Source: Chryseobacterium rhizosphaerae
GTDB taxonomy: Bacteria > Bacteroidota > Bacteroidia > Flavobacteriales > Weeksellaceae
Assembly: GCF_003385455.1 (NCBI RefSeq)
Contig: NZ_QNUF01000039.1
Location: 1 to 36,889 of the forward strand
DNA: 36,889 bases
Reading direction: 5' to 3'
In this document: positions 25,901 to 33,548 of the stretch, piece by piece
Layout: every line of letters starts with the position of its first letter
Position numbering within the stretch: the stretch's first letter is position 1
The notes under the pieces: generated by a model
What the model was told of the DNA's origin: nothing
What the model saw: the letters and a program-made list of their open reading frames with translations, nothing else
The model's database searches: none
Translations under genes and position numbers: made by a program

Positions 25901-27295
25901 CAGCGTAAGAATTGGAACGTAAACAATCAGAATGATAATTTGTCCAAATATGGCACTATTCATCATTTTGGAGGCGGCAGTTCCTACTTCCTGATCCATT
26001 TGAATCTGATTCAGCATTCCTTTATTTTTATTATGCAACAAATGCAAGGTAGCTTCCACAATAATCACAGCGCCATCTACAATCAATCCAAAATCAATCG
26101 CTCCCAAACTCATCAGGTTCGCGCTCACTCCAAAAACATTCATCATACCCAGTGCAAATAACAAGGAAAGTGGGATGGCGGAAGCCACGATAAGTCCTGC
26201 TCTCAAATTCCCAAGAAACACAACAAGTACAAAAATTACAATTAAAGCTCCTTCCATCAGATTTTTTTCCACGGTACTGATGGCTCTGCTTACCAAATCT
26301 GTTCTATCCAGAAAAGGTTCTATCACAACATCATTCGGAAGCGATTTTTGGATGGTAGGAATCTTTGCTTTAACATTTTCTACAACCTCGTTACTATTGG
26401 CTCCTTTCAACATCATCACGACTCCTCCCACAGCATCTACTTTCCCATTATAGGTTAATGCTCCGTAACGGACAGCACTTCCCAGACGAACATCTGCAAC
26501 GTCTTTTACAAAAATAGGAACACTACCTGTTTCATTTTTTACGGCTATATTTTTTATATCATCCAGAGAAGCCACCAATCCAATTCCTCTGATAAAATAG
26601 GCGTTGGGTTTTTTATCGATATAAGCTCCTCCGGTATTTTGATTATTTTTTTCAAGCGCTGTAAACAGATCACTAATACTTATTCCCATCGCTTTCAAAC
26701 GGTTGGGATCAATACCTACTTCATATTGTTTTAATTCTCCTCCGAAACTGTTGATTTCAGCAACTCCAGGCGTTCCGTTGAGCTGTCTTCTGACAATCCA
26801 GTCCTGCATAGTTCGAAGTTCTTTGGCATTATATTTTTTCTCACTTCCTTTTTTAGGGTGAAGGATATATTGGTATACTTCTCCTAAACCTGTACTTACC
26901 GGGGCGAGTTCAGGAGTTCCTACTCCTTTTGGAATTTCTTCAACTGCACTTTTTAATTGCTCACTGATCAACTGTCTCGCAAAGTAGACATTTACCTCTT
27001 CTTTGAATACTACGGTAATCACCGAAAGCCCGAACCTTGAAATACTTCTTGTTTCCTGAATACCGGGCACATTGGCAATGCTCTGCTCTATAGGAAAGGT
27101 TACCAACTGCTCTACTTCCTGCCCTGCCAATGTAGGACATACGGTAATGATCTGTACCTGATTATTGGTGATATCCGGTACAGCATCTATTGGCAGTTTG
27201 GTGGCACTCCAAACTCCCCAGATGATCCATACTAAGGTCATAAGACCGATGACCACCTTGTTTTTAATACTAAATTTTATTATTTTATCTAACAC
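22934..27295 (-). CDS. czcA: CzcA-type RND heavy-metal pump fused to a TolC-like outer-membrane efflux domain
   Basis: 1453 residues, against about 1040 for CzcA alone. Residues 1 to about 1040 are the proton-driven pump: DAVPDITNNQVQI near 37, and in TM4 DFGLIVDGAVIIVEA, where Asp401, Asp407 and Glu414 correspond to the proton-relay residues of CzcA and give the Zn/Co/Cd-type (HME1) signature rather than the Cu/Ag one. After KILKRKNNN a hydrophobic segment (FTIVLVLGLMMMGQTFKAQ) resembles a signal peptide. Residues 1063-1453 then form a TolC/CusC-like outer-membrane factor with two repeats (MSVDQAIQIAMDNN; NNPSVRALYQDMEIA; LGYKTGEISYVEYL). Whether the fusion is cleaved is not known. The gene follows the operator/promoter at 27348-27383. 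Confidence 0.93.
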   Translation of the reverse strand: MLDKIIKFSIKNKVVIGLMTLVWIIWGVWSATKLPIDAVPDITNNQVQIITVCPTLAGQEVEQLVTFPIEQSIANVPGIQETRSISRFGLSVITVVFKEEVNVYFARQLISEQLKSAVEEIPKGVGTPELAPVSTGLGEVYQYILHPKKGSEKKYNAKELRTMQDWIVRRQLNGTPGVAEINSFGGELKQYEVGIDPNRLKAMGISISDLFTALEKNNQNTGGAYIDKKPNAYFIRGIGLVASLDDIKNIAVKNETGSVPIFVKDVADVRLGSAVRYGALTYNGKVDAVGGVVMMLKGANSNEVVENVKAKIPTIQKSLPNDVVIEPFLDRTDLVSRAISTVEKNLMEGALIVIFVLVVFLGNLRAGLIVASAIPLSLLFALGMMNVFGVSANLMSLGAIDFGLIVDGAVIIVEATLHLLHNKNKGMLNQIQMDQEVGTAASKMMNSAIFGQIIILIVYVPILTLAGVEGKMFTPMAKTVGFAIIGATILSITYIPMMSALFLSKKISHKDTLSDKMMNAIQKVYQPLLQKAIRIKYIIVSATIAIFVIAAFIFKNMGGEFIPQLQEGDFAFHCILPQGSSLSQSIETSMQASRIIKQFDEVKMVVGKTGSAEVPTDPMPPEATDMIVVLKPQSEWKTKKSYNELADEISEKLETIPGVFFEKNQPIQMRFNELMTGIRQDVAVKIFGENLDSLAVYADKVGKVIQSVDGATAPQIERVSGLPQINVQYDRTRIANYGLNIEDVNNAVSTAFAGKAAGQVFENERRFDLVVRLDSLHRSDISDVNNLMITTATGAQIPLSQVANVSYKLGPAQISRELGKRRIVIGFNVKGRDVESVVKDIQAKLDKEIKLPSGYYFTYGGQFENLQEASKRLMIAVPVSLLLIFMLLYFTFRSFKQAGLIFTAIPMSAIGGVFALLLRDMPFSISAGIGFIALFGVAVLNGIVLIGTFNQLEKEGETDLLKRVYEGTKSRLRPVLMTATVASLGFLPMAISTGAGAEVQKPLATVVIGGLVSATFLTLFVLPMLYIIFNTKILKRKNNNTGTFTIVLVLGLMMMGQTFKAQSKPMSVDQAIQIAMDNNLILKSKDLSIKSAEALRPTSKELPKLSFEAQLGQYNSRNFDQSFAISQSIPFPTLFKAKKELINENIKSRQIDKEVTTNELIRQVRTYYYQIEYLQYNKAQLTSLGKVYDDFIRIATVRFKAGDIKKIEINTAETQKGEIDLLLRQNEVYLTNAYKNLKTILNTSEDFEVPFNQNYEPLKVENILDSTVVANNPSVRALYQDMEIAEKNKKVEKSMGLPDFSLGYTNQSLIGFQTVNGQERYYGSGNRFSAATLGVAIPLTFGATKARIQALEYQKQVAETNAKMQQKQLTTHLENAFSQYQQDIQQYDYYTTQAIPNAEKIVNAAQLGYKTGEISYVEYLFALQTATNIQLKYLESIQQVNQAVVTINSIINK

Positions 27296-27347
27296 GATCT
27301 ATATTGATTTTTATTGAAAATAAATGCATACAGTAGAAATACTGCAG

Positions 27348-27383
27348 CAAAAATATCATGAAAACCTCTGCAATGGTATTGCA
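27348..27383 (-). promoter_or_regulatory. Fur-family operator plus promoter for the RND efflux operon
   Basis: The palindrome TGCAATGGTATTGCA (27369-27383) differs from the one before the ATPase only at its central bases, and both share a flank of the form AAnTTTCAAG. On the minus strand it is followed after 13 nt by TATTTTTG (27355-27348), a -7 match. The ATG of the RND gene is 52 nt further on. Confidence 0.75.
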
Positions 27384-27432
27384 AAGTTTCAAGTAATGTT
27401 TAGAAAGCATCACTTTCTAAAGTCAATAAAAA

Positions 27433-27756
27433 TTAAATTTTGGGAGGCTGCCAGATAGGGTCATATATCTGGTAAGCAAGGTCATTCTTCTGAAAAAGAA
27501 TTTTCTTTGAAAAATAAGCAGGAACCTGCTTGGGAATCTCTAATAACGGATCCATCTTAAATGCTGATACTGCAATCTGGCAACAGCTGCATGCACAAAG
27601 TGGTGAACAGATATCTCCTTTCTCCGTAGAATGAGCTCCATGGATACTTAGTGATATTTTCTTTTCTCCTGAATCATATGGTGTAGACACATCTTCACAT
27701 GGCATTAATGATAACGCCATGAAATAAATTGCCAGTATCCATCTTAACAGATTCAT
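27433..27756 (-). CDS. small Cys-rich exported protein upstream of the RND pump (DUF6660-like)
   Basis: 107 residues. The N-terminus (MNLLRWILAIYFMALSLMPC) is hydrophobic, a signal peptide or anchor. A cysteine cluster CSPLCACSCC has Cys50, 54, 56, 58 and 59, preceded by His39 and His42. It ends WQPPKI. From memory it resembles the DUF6660 family, found in Bacteroidota before heavy-metal RND genes; I could not check this. The cluster and the location suggest periplasmic metal binding or sensing. The ATG at 27756 is chosen for the signal sequence. A -7-like TACCTTTG (27769-27762) ends only 5 nt before that ATG, implying a leaderless or very short-leader transcript if real. Confidence 0.7.
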   Translation of the reverse strand: MNLLRWILAIYFMALSLMPCEDVSTPYDSGEKKISLSIHGAHSTEKGDICSPLCACSCCQIAVSAFKMDPLLEIPKQVPAYFSKKILFQKNDLAYQIYDPIWQPPKI

Positions 27757-28098
27757 TGTTACAAAGGTAAAGCTTTTTTCCAAAATGGGTGATGTCCTGG
27801 AATATTTAATATGCAATACAGAAGTGTTTCCGATTATTCTAAGTTTAATAATGAAATAAAAAACAATCACTGCATTGGTAAGAAACTAAGATTGTTTTTA
27901 AACAAATGCTCTCTACAAAAACTTTATCATGACTATTAATTCCCCAATTTACTGTTGCTTTTTCTCAGGAAAGCTACGTATACATGACTATTAATCATTC
28001 AAAATTGACAAAACACATTTTAAATCCTGACAATTATGATAATTTAGGTATTTTAAAGAACGTTCCTAATCAAATAATAAGAAATAATTTATATTAGA

Positions 28099-28566
28099 AT
28101 GAAACCCTTTTTTGCTACACCTTTACTTATTTCATTGACTTGTTCAATCCTATTTTCTTGTGAAAAAAAAGAGATATTAAGCAAAGATATCAAGATCTTA
28201 AACCAAAATAGAAATCTTTCGACCGTTAATGGAACCGATATTTATACAACAAATCTTATGATCGAGCCTGATACCTCTGACACACTTAGGTTTAAACTAA
28301 CAGATAAGGATTGGGCCTTTTTAGGAAAAAGTTTTGATAAGAATAAAATCTATCTTATTAATAACAATACAAAGATAGGAGAAAGAGCAAATTCTATTGA
28401 ACTTGATGATACAATTATAATTAAAACAGACAAAAGGTCCCTATCAATATACTTTCGTCATTTTCTTGACGAAAAAGAAAGTATAGATACCGTAAAAACC
28501 AAAAGTTTAAAAAACTTCATGCACACTTTTGATTCTCTGGTATACTATAGATCTAGGGGAAAATAA
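28099..28566 (+). CDS. hypothetical lipoprotein
   Basis: 155 residues, not recognised. The lipoprotein signal is MKPFFATPLLISLTCSILFSC (lipid Cys21). The rest is polar and beta-rich, with no Cys, no membrane helix and no repeats (for example NGTDIYTTNLMIEPDTSDTL). It stands alone on the plus strand between the efflux island and the SusCD operon, both of which run on the minus strand, so context gives no function. It is AT-richer than its neighbours, which may suggest later acquisition. A shared hairpin follows it at 28581-28602. Confidence 0.7.
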   Translation: MKPFFATPLLISLTCSILFSCEKKEILSKDIKILNQNRNLSTVNGTDIYTTNLMIEPDTSDTLRFKLTDKDWAFLGKSFDKNKIYLINNNTKIGERANSIELDDTIIIKTDKRSLSIYFRHFLDEKESIDTVKTKSLKNFMHTFDSLVYYRSRGK

Positions 28567-28580
28567 TTTATTAAAATAAA

Positions 28581-28602
28581 AGCCACCGCAAGTGCAGTGG
28601 CT
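28581..28602 (-). terminator. terminator of the SusCD operon
   Basis: AGCCACCGC and GCAGTGGCT pair (one C-A mismatch) around the loop AAGT. On the minus strand a TTTTATTTTAATAAA tract follows, so it terminates the susD transcript. It may also serve the convergent plus-strand lipoprotein gene. Confidence 0.75.
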
Positions 28603-28634
28603 AAAAAAATCAAATCTAATTATTGGGTTATAAA

Positions 28635-30128
28635 CTATAAATTCGGGTTGTTTTCAGATTCCTTCTGTGGAATACTGAATAAATAATACCTGCTATTCGG
28701 TACAAATCCTGTTTGATCAGGGAATGCAAAATTAGTATGACCTCTTCCATCAACCGTTTTTACCGTTCCGTCCGGTGTAGTTACCTGAACTTTAACAGGC
28801 TCTCCATTAGCGTCTACGAAACGCTTCCTTACTACTGTTCCCTGTGTTCTGATGATATCTGAAAGAGAAAAACCTTCTCCGAATAATTCTTTTCTTCTCT
28901 CAATTAAAATTTCCTTCACCACATCATTCTGAGCTAAAGAACCACTGTAGACATTAGCATTTCTTGCAGATTTCAATTGATTTAAAACAGTTACTGCCTT
29001 GGATACATTTCCGTTTCTTGCTTCCGCTTCCGCTTCAATCAGGTACATTTCGGCAGCTCTCATATAGACGATATCAGCAATAAGTCCTGATTTAAATTTA
29101 AACTTAGCATACCTCAACAACCCTTCTCTTCCTTTAAGGCCATCCCATGAGAAAAGCTGAGACCTGATATCATTAGCATCAAAGAGGTCTTTAAAATAAG
29201 GATCAGCCATAAAACTGTAATAATAACTTCCGGAAGAAGATACATCCAGGTAATGGAATGCATAACTCGCCCCGGATTGCTCCTGGGTTTGTCCGTGCCC
29301 CCAAATCCATTCAGCATTATTGATATCGTTGAAACCATCCTTATATTTCTCCGGAGCCATCAAAGGGTAACCTTCTCTTGCAATTTTTGCCGCAGCTGCA
29401 GCTTTACTCCATTCTCCCGTATTCAGATAGGTTCTTGCTAAAATCCCGTTTACGACAGAACGATTGATCTTATCTTTATTATTTCTCGTATAATCTTTCA
29501 ATAAATTATCAGCATCTGTAAGATCACTTTTCACTAAAGCATAGATCTCTTCCAGGCTTGCTCTTTTCTTTCCTACTGTAGTTATCGTTGAAGGTTCCGT
29601 ATAGATAGGAGCTGTTAATGCCGTCTTATCTTTCAGGTAACTGAACTGATAAAAACTGGCAAGATTCAGATAACAGAAAGCCCGTAATGCCTTTGCCTGG
29701 CCTTTCACCTGATTCTTTTTTTCCTGACTTCCTTCTGTTCCGTCAATTCTGGCAATCACATTATTCATGTTATTGATGGCAGAATAGAGCATCGACCAGA
29801 TAAATAATGGACGGCTTGCCGTACTATTAACCATTTCAGTAAAAGTATAGGTAGAAGAAAAACCATATTTATTAGTCAGTACCGCTACATCACTTCCCAT
29901 AGCATCACTTGCTCTTAAAACAGTTGAATACCCAATATTGGCATAGGTTGTTCCATCATCATTGAATCTGGCCCAGGTTCCGTTGATTACTGTTTCTGCA
30001 CTTTCAGCTGTTTTAAAAACCTCTACATCATTAGCCTGGTCGGTAGGAGCTGTTGCCAGGTCACTTTCACAGCTGGTCAGTACCCATGCTGCGAGTAAGG
30101 CAAAAGATAAATATTTTAATTTTTTCAT
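28635..30128 (-). CDS. SusD/RagB family surface nutrient-binding lipoprotein
   Basis: 497 residues. The lipoprotein signal ends WVLTSC (Cys20). The fold is the TPR-like helical scaffold of SusD: AEMYLIEAEAEARNGNVSKAV, ILIERRKELFGEGFSLSDIIR and the C-terminal SRYYLFSIPQKESENNPNL are characteristic. SusD proteins act as a hinged lid on their SusC barrel and bind the substrate. It begins 18 nt after the SusC gene. No carbohydrate enzymes are nearby, and the pair lies behind a SAM-I riboswitch, so a sulfur/methionine-related substrate is more likely than a glycan. Confidence 0.93.
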   Translation of the reverse strand: MKKLKYLSFALLAAWVLTSCESDLATAPTDQANDVEVFKTAESAETVINGTWARFNDDGTTYANIGYSTVLRASDAMGSDVAVLTNKYGFSSTYTFTEMVNSTASRPLFIWSMLYSAINNMNNVIARIDGTEGSQEKKNQVKGQAKALRAFCYLNLASFYQFSYLKDKTALTAPIYTEPSTITTVGKKRASLEEIYALVKSDLTDADNLLKDYTRNNKDKINRSVVNGILARTYLNTGEWSKAAAAAKIAREGYPLMAPEKYKDGFNDINNAEWIWGHGQTQEQSGASYAFHYLDVSSSGSYYYSFMADPYFKDLFDANDIRSQLFSWDGLKGREGLLRYAKFKFKSGLIADIVYMRAAEMYLIEAEAEARNGNVSKAVTVLNQLKSARNANVYSGSLAQNDVVKEILIERRKELFGEGFSLSDIIRTQGTVVRKRFVDANGEPVKVQVTTPDGTVKTVDGRGHTNFAFPDQTGFVPNSRYYLFSIPQKESENNPNL

Positions 30129-30146
30129 TGTTTCAATTTTTAAAAG

Positions 30147-33086
30147 TTAAAGAGTTGCCTGAAGTCCAAAAGTGATTGTTCTCATTGCAGGATACCTGTA
30201 ATAAGTAGTACCGTCCAATGCCTGTTCAGGATCCATTCCTTTATGTTTATAGAAGGTCAGAAGATTTTCTGCCTGAACATAAATTCTGAACTTTTTAAGT
30301 CCCAGTTTTTCAAAATAGTCTGAAGGGAGAGTATATCCCAGACTTACATTTTTAAGTCTTGCATACGTCCCGGAATATAAAAATCTCGAAGAATTAGACG
30401 TCCAGTTATTGGTAATTGTGCTCAATGCAGGTACATCCGTATTAGGATTTTCAGGCGTCCATCTGTTTAACATTTCTACGCTCCACGCACGACCTCCGGC
30501 GCTTCCGTTATGCATAATTGAGGTATAATCGGTATCAAGAATTTTACCCCCGATTTTGAAAGTCAGCAATCCTGAGAAGTCGAAATTCTTATAGGTAATA
30601 CTTGTACTAAGTCCTCCGGTTACTTTTGGCAGTGCAGATCCCTGCAGTGTTCTTGTTGCTTTTGCATATTCAGAGGTAGTACCTTCCACTGTATTTCCAT
30701 TAGCATCTGTACTGATGGTTTTCCATAATGGTCTTCCGTTACTTGCATCTACCCCTGCCCATTCCGGAATATAGAAATCATATACAGAACCACCTACCTG
30801 TAACAACTTTGTTCCGGTAAGGATAGAACCTTTAGGTAATTTCGTAATCTTATTATTCAATGTACTCAGGTTAAGATCTAAATTCCATTGGAAATCATCC
30901 GTCTTAATTGGTGTTGTAAAAAGAGAGAATTCAAAACCTGTATTTTTTATGGTTCCGATATTGGCCGGAAAATCATTAATTCCCAAAGACGGAGCTACTG
31001 GCATATTAAATAGAAGATCCTGGCTTTTTCGCTCAAAATACTCGATATTTCCTTTCACTCTGTTATTAAGAATCGCAAACTCTAATCCTACGTTCAGATT
31101 AAGATTCGTCTCCCATTTTAATTCGTTGGTTCTCGCTTTTTCAAGTACTGCCCCCGGCTCACCAAGGTTATTATAAAATTTATAAAGCTCCTGATAAGCG
31201 TAATAAAGAGGGAGTTTATTAGGTTGTAATAATTTATCATTCCCCTGTCCTCCATAACTTGCACGAAGTGTCAGCTGATTAAAGAAATTCAGATTTTTGA
31301 TAAATTCCTCATTAGAGATTTTCCATGAACCTCCTACAGACCAGAATTTTCCCCAACGGTTATCCTTAAAAAATCTTGAAGAACCATCGGCTCTTCCTGA
31401 AGCTGACAGGAAATAGGTATTATTAAAATCATATTCCACTTTTCCAAGGTAACTTAGCAGGCTGACCTTATCACTGTTTCCACTGAAACTTCCCAATAAA
31501 GCGGCAGCATCCGGCTCATAATAGTATGGAAGTGAAAACTGACTTCTGGTCCCGGAAATTGTTTGATAATCATATTTATAAAATTCCTGACCTGCCAATA
31601 CATTAAAGTGATGCTTTCCGAATTTTTTATCAAAAGTCAGAATGTTACTCGTGGTATACGATAAAGTTCTGCTGTTTGACTTTGTGACCGATCCTCCAAT
31701 CTCACTACCCTGCCCAATAAGCGGGTTTGAGTAATAATGTCCATTATAGTTGACCAAATCTACAGAAAAACTGGTTCTGAACTTCAATTCAGGTAAGAAT
31801 GTGAAATCCATGAAACCTTTTCCGGAGAAGTTATCTTCTTTATTTTCGTTTTTATCCAAAGGTAAAGTTGCTGCCAGATTTTGATTCTGAAGAGCGTTGG
31901 TAGGCCTGTATTTTCCAAAATCGTAAATTCTGTTTCCGGCACCATCCAATACATAAGACCCATCCGGATTTCTCTCATAATAAGGATAGAATGAAGGAAC
32001 AGATCTTGCTGCCTGGATAACATTGCTTGTATTGGAATCTGAAGACGTAGGAGCCTGTTGAATACTGTTGGTATAACTTAGGTTTACCCCTACATTCAGC
32101 CATTTCTTAACTTCAGAATTGAGTTTTAATCTTGTGCTGTATTTTTTAAATCCGGATTCAATGGCAATCCCTTTATCATCAAGATATCCCAATGAGAAAA
32201 AGTAATTGCTTTTTTCACTTCCTCCACTGATATCCAGATCTACCTGATTTCTGGAAGCCACTCTCTGTAAAACATCTCTCCAGTCATCATTCCATAAAGG
32301 TGTCGCCCCGGATAATAGTTTTCCGTCTGTACCTACAGGTTTTGAATAATTGGCTCCGTAAGGATTGATACCCAGCTCAGAAATAAGATTATTGGTAGCC
32401 ATCTGAGCTGCCTGCTGTCCATTGATCTGACTGGATCTGTATCCGTTTCTCAATGCTTCCCAATACAGTTGGAAATACTGATCCGTATTGACTTGTTCGT
32501 AATCTTTTACCGCTCTGGTGGAAAAACCCTGGCTCATATTAAAATTGATTCGGGCTTCTCCTTTTTTACCGGATTTAGTCGTAATAATGATGATCCCGTT
32601 CGCTCCTCTTGATCCATAAAGAGCACTTGCCGTAGCATCTTTCAGTACACTGATTGATTCTATATCATTAGGGCTTATAGAGTTCAGATTTCCGTCAAAA
32701 GGAATTCCGTCTACCACATATAAAGGATCGCTGGATGCACTGATAGAACCAATTCCTCGGATCCTGATTGTTGCTGTAGATCCCGGCTGTCCGGAAGAAC
32801 TTGTTGTCTGTACTCCTGCAACCTGTCCTTCCAATGCTTTTGTAATATTGGTAACAGGTCTGTTGTTAATTTTATCACTGGAAATAGTTGCCACAGAACC
32901 GGTGTAGCTGGTTCTTTTAGCCTTCCCATAGGCTACCACCACCACTTCATCAAGCTCCTTCTCATTGAGTGTATCTTTTTTAGCCTTGGTATTCTGTCCG
33001 CTTAAGCTTCCTATTCCTAAAAAGAATACCGCTACAGGGGGAATCCAAATTTTTGAGCTAATCAAATTTTTATTAATCATAATCAA
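30147..33086 (-). CDS. SusC/RagA family TonB-linked outer-membrane transporter
   Basis: 979 residues. After a signal peptide (ending about GSLSGQ) comes the SusC sequence ELDEVVVVAYG at about 43-53, then a plug (NIRIRGIGSI-like TATIRIRGIGSISASSDPLY; IESISVLKDATASALYGSRG) and a 22-strand-type barrel ending in YRYPAMRTITFGLQATL. It lacks the N-terminal carboxypeptidase-D-like domain of many SusC proteins. It should import a substrate captured by the partner SusD, using TonB energy. Control by the SAM-I riboswitch in its leader points to a methionine- or sulfur-related substrate; this is inference. Start codons at 33086 and 33080 are both possible. Confidence 0.93.
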   Translation of the reverse strand: MIMINKNLISSKIWIPPVAVFFLGIGSLSGQNTKAKKDTLNEKELDEVVVVAYGKAKRTSYTGSVATISSDKINNRPVTNITKALEGQVAGVQTTSSSGQPGSTATIRIRGIGSISASSDPLYVVDGIPFDGNLNSISPNDIESISVLKDATASALYGSRGANGIIIITTKSGKKGEARINFNMSQGFSTRAVKDYEQVNTDQYFQLYWEALRNGYRSSQINGQQAAQMATNNLISELGINPYGANYSKPVGTDGKLLSGATPLWNDDWRDVLQRVASRNQVDLDISGGSEKSNYFFSLGYLDDKGIAIESGFKKYSTRLKLNSEVKKWLNVGVNLSYTNSIQQAPTSSDSNTSNVIQAARSVPSFYPYYERNPDGSYVLDGAGNRIYDFGKYRPTNALQNQNLAATLPLDKNENKEDNFSGKGFMDFTFLPELKFRTSFSVDLVNYNGHYYSNPLIGQGSEIGGSVTKSNSRTLSYTTSNILTFDKKFGKHHFNVLAGQEFYKYDYQTISGTRSQFSLPYYYEPDAAALLGSFSGNSDKVSLLSYLGKVEYDFNNTYFLSASGRADGSSRFFKDNRWGKFWSVGGSWKISNEEFIKNLNFFNQLTLRASYGGQGNDKLLQPNKLPLYYAYQELYKFYNNLGEPGAVLEKARTNELKWETNLNLNVGLEFAILNNRVKGNIEYFERKSQDLLFNMPVAPSLGINDFPANIGTIKNTGFEFSLFTTPIKTDDFQWNLDLNLSTLNNKITKLPKGSILTGTKLLQVGGSVYDFYIPEWAGVDASNGRPLWKTISTDANGNTVEGTTSEYAKATRTLQGSALPKVTGGLSTSITYKNFDFSGLLTFKIGGKILDTDYTSIMHNGSAGGRAWSVEMLNRWTPENPNTDVPALSTITNNWTSNSSRFLYSGTYARLKNVSLGYTLPSDYFEKLGLKKFRIYVQAENLLTFYKHKGMDPEQALDGTTYYRYPAMRTITFGLQATL

Positions 33087-33112
33087 TTTTGTTTATCATA
33101 TATTAAAATTTT

Positions 33113-33140
33113 GCCCTTTGCAGATAATACAGCAAAGGGC
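33113..33140 (-). promoter_or_regulatory. expression-platform hairpin downstream of the SAM-I aptamer
   Basis: GCCCTTTGC (33113-33121) pairs perfectly with GCAAAGGGC (33132-33140), with a 10-nt loop. It lies 24 nt after the aptamer and 26 nt before the susC ATG. On the minus strand it is followed by AAAATTTTAATA, not by a clean U-run, so it may be a weak terminator or a hairpin that controls translation. Confidence 0.7.
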
Positions 33141-33164
33141 ATCGATAAATACGATAAACCTAAT

Positions 33165-33260
33165 GCTTATTTTTCCTTTAAAGGCTGAATGTAACACCTT
33201 GCGCGAGAGCAGGTTGTTAAGATTTCATTGGGTCAGTTCCCTCCATCTTTCTTTATAAGC
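33165..33260 (-). promoter_or_regulatory. SAM-I (S-box) riboswitch
   Basis: On the minus strand P1 is GCTTAT (33260-33255) with ATAAGC (33170-33165). Between them are AGATGGAGGGAACTGACCC, AATGAAATCT (the kink-turn strand, AGAT/ATCT forming P2), AACAACC, a P3 hairpin with ACCT/AGGT, GGTGTTACATTC and the CCTTTAAAGG P4. All are in S-box order and about 96 nt in total, the usual size. High S-adenosylmethionine should repress the SusCD genes downstream. Confidence 0.93.
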
Positions 33261-33277
33261 CGATCGAAATATGTCTG

Positions 33278-33308
33278 CAAATCTAGAAATATTTAGTCTA
33301 CAAAACAA
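33278..33308 (-). promoter_or_regulatory. Bacteroidota promoter of the SAM-I/SusCD operon
   Basis: TTG (33308-33306) is separated by 20 nt from TAGATTTG (33285-33278) on the minus strand. Transcription would start within about 12 nt of the first riboswitch base, which supports both calls. Confidence 0.8.
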
Positions 33309-33467
33309 GTAGACTTGTAATTTTTCATGATAATTTTTCAAAAATTAACTTAATATTTTATTAAAAAGCCGATAAAATAAGGACTTATAAAAATTGACAC
33401 TTTAGCAAACATGAGAAATATCATTAATAATAATTGAATCAATACACTGTGTGCATGGAAATAAAAA

Positions 33468-33488
33468 AATGACGCCAATGGCGTCATT
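33468..33488 (-). terminator. intrinsic terminator of the 33549-34796 gene
   Basis: AATGACGCC (33468-33476) pairs with GGCGTCATT (33480-33488) with loop AAT. On the minus strand it is followed by TTTTTATTT. A strong classical terminator, separating this gene from the SAM-I promoter. Confidence 0.9.
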
Positions 33489-33548
33489 AAATTATGTCTG
33501 AGTAAGAATTTTTTTTAGGAATTACAAATAATAATTCACTTATTAAGA

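Noticed and set aside
22934..27295. CusA-type Cu/Ag pump
   Set aside because: The membrane motif DFG-x3-DGA with Asp401, Asp407 and Glu414 is the Zn/Co/Cd type, and the neighbours are CDF and P1B-2 exporters.
28635..33086. Polysaccharide utilisation locus
   Set aside because: No glycoside hydrolase, lyase, sulfatase or hybrid two-component regulator accompanies the SusCD pair, and its control is by a SAM-I riboswitch.
32965..33258. 97-codon plus-strand open frame
   Set aside because: It crosses the susC start and the SAM-I aptamer in antisense and has no recognisable protein features.
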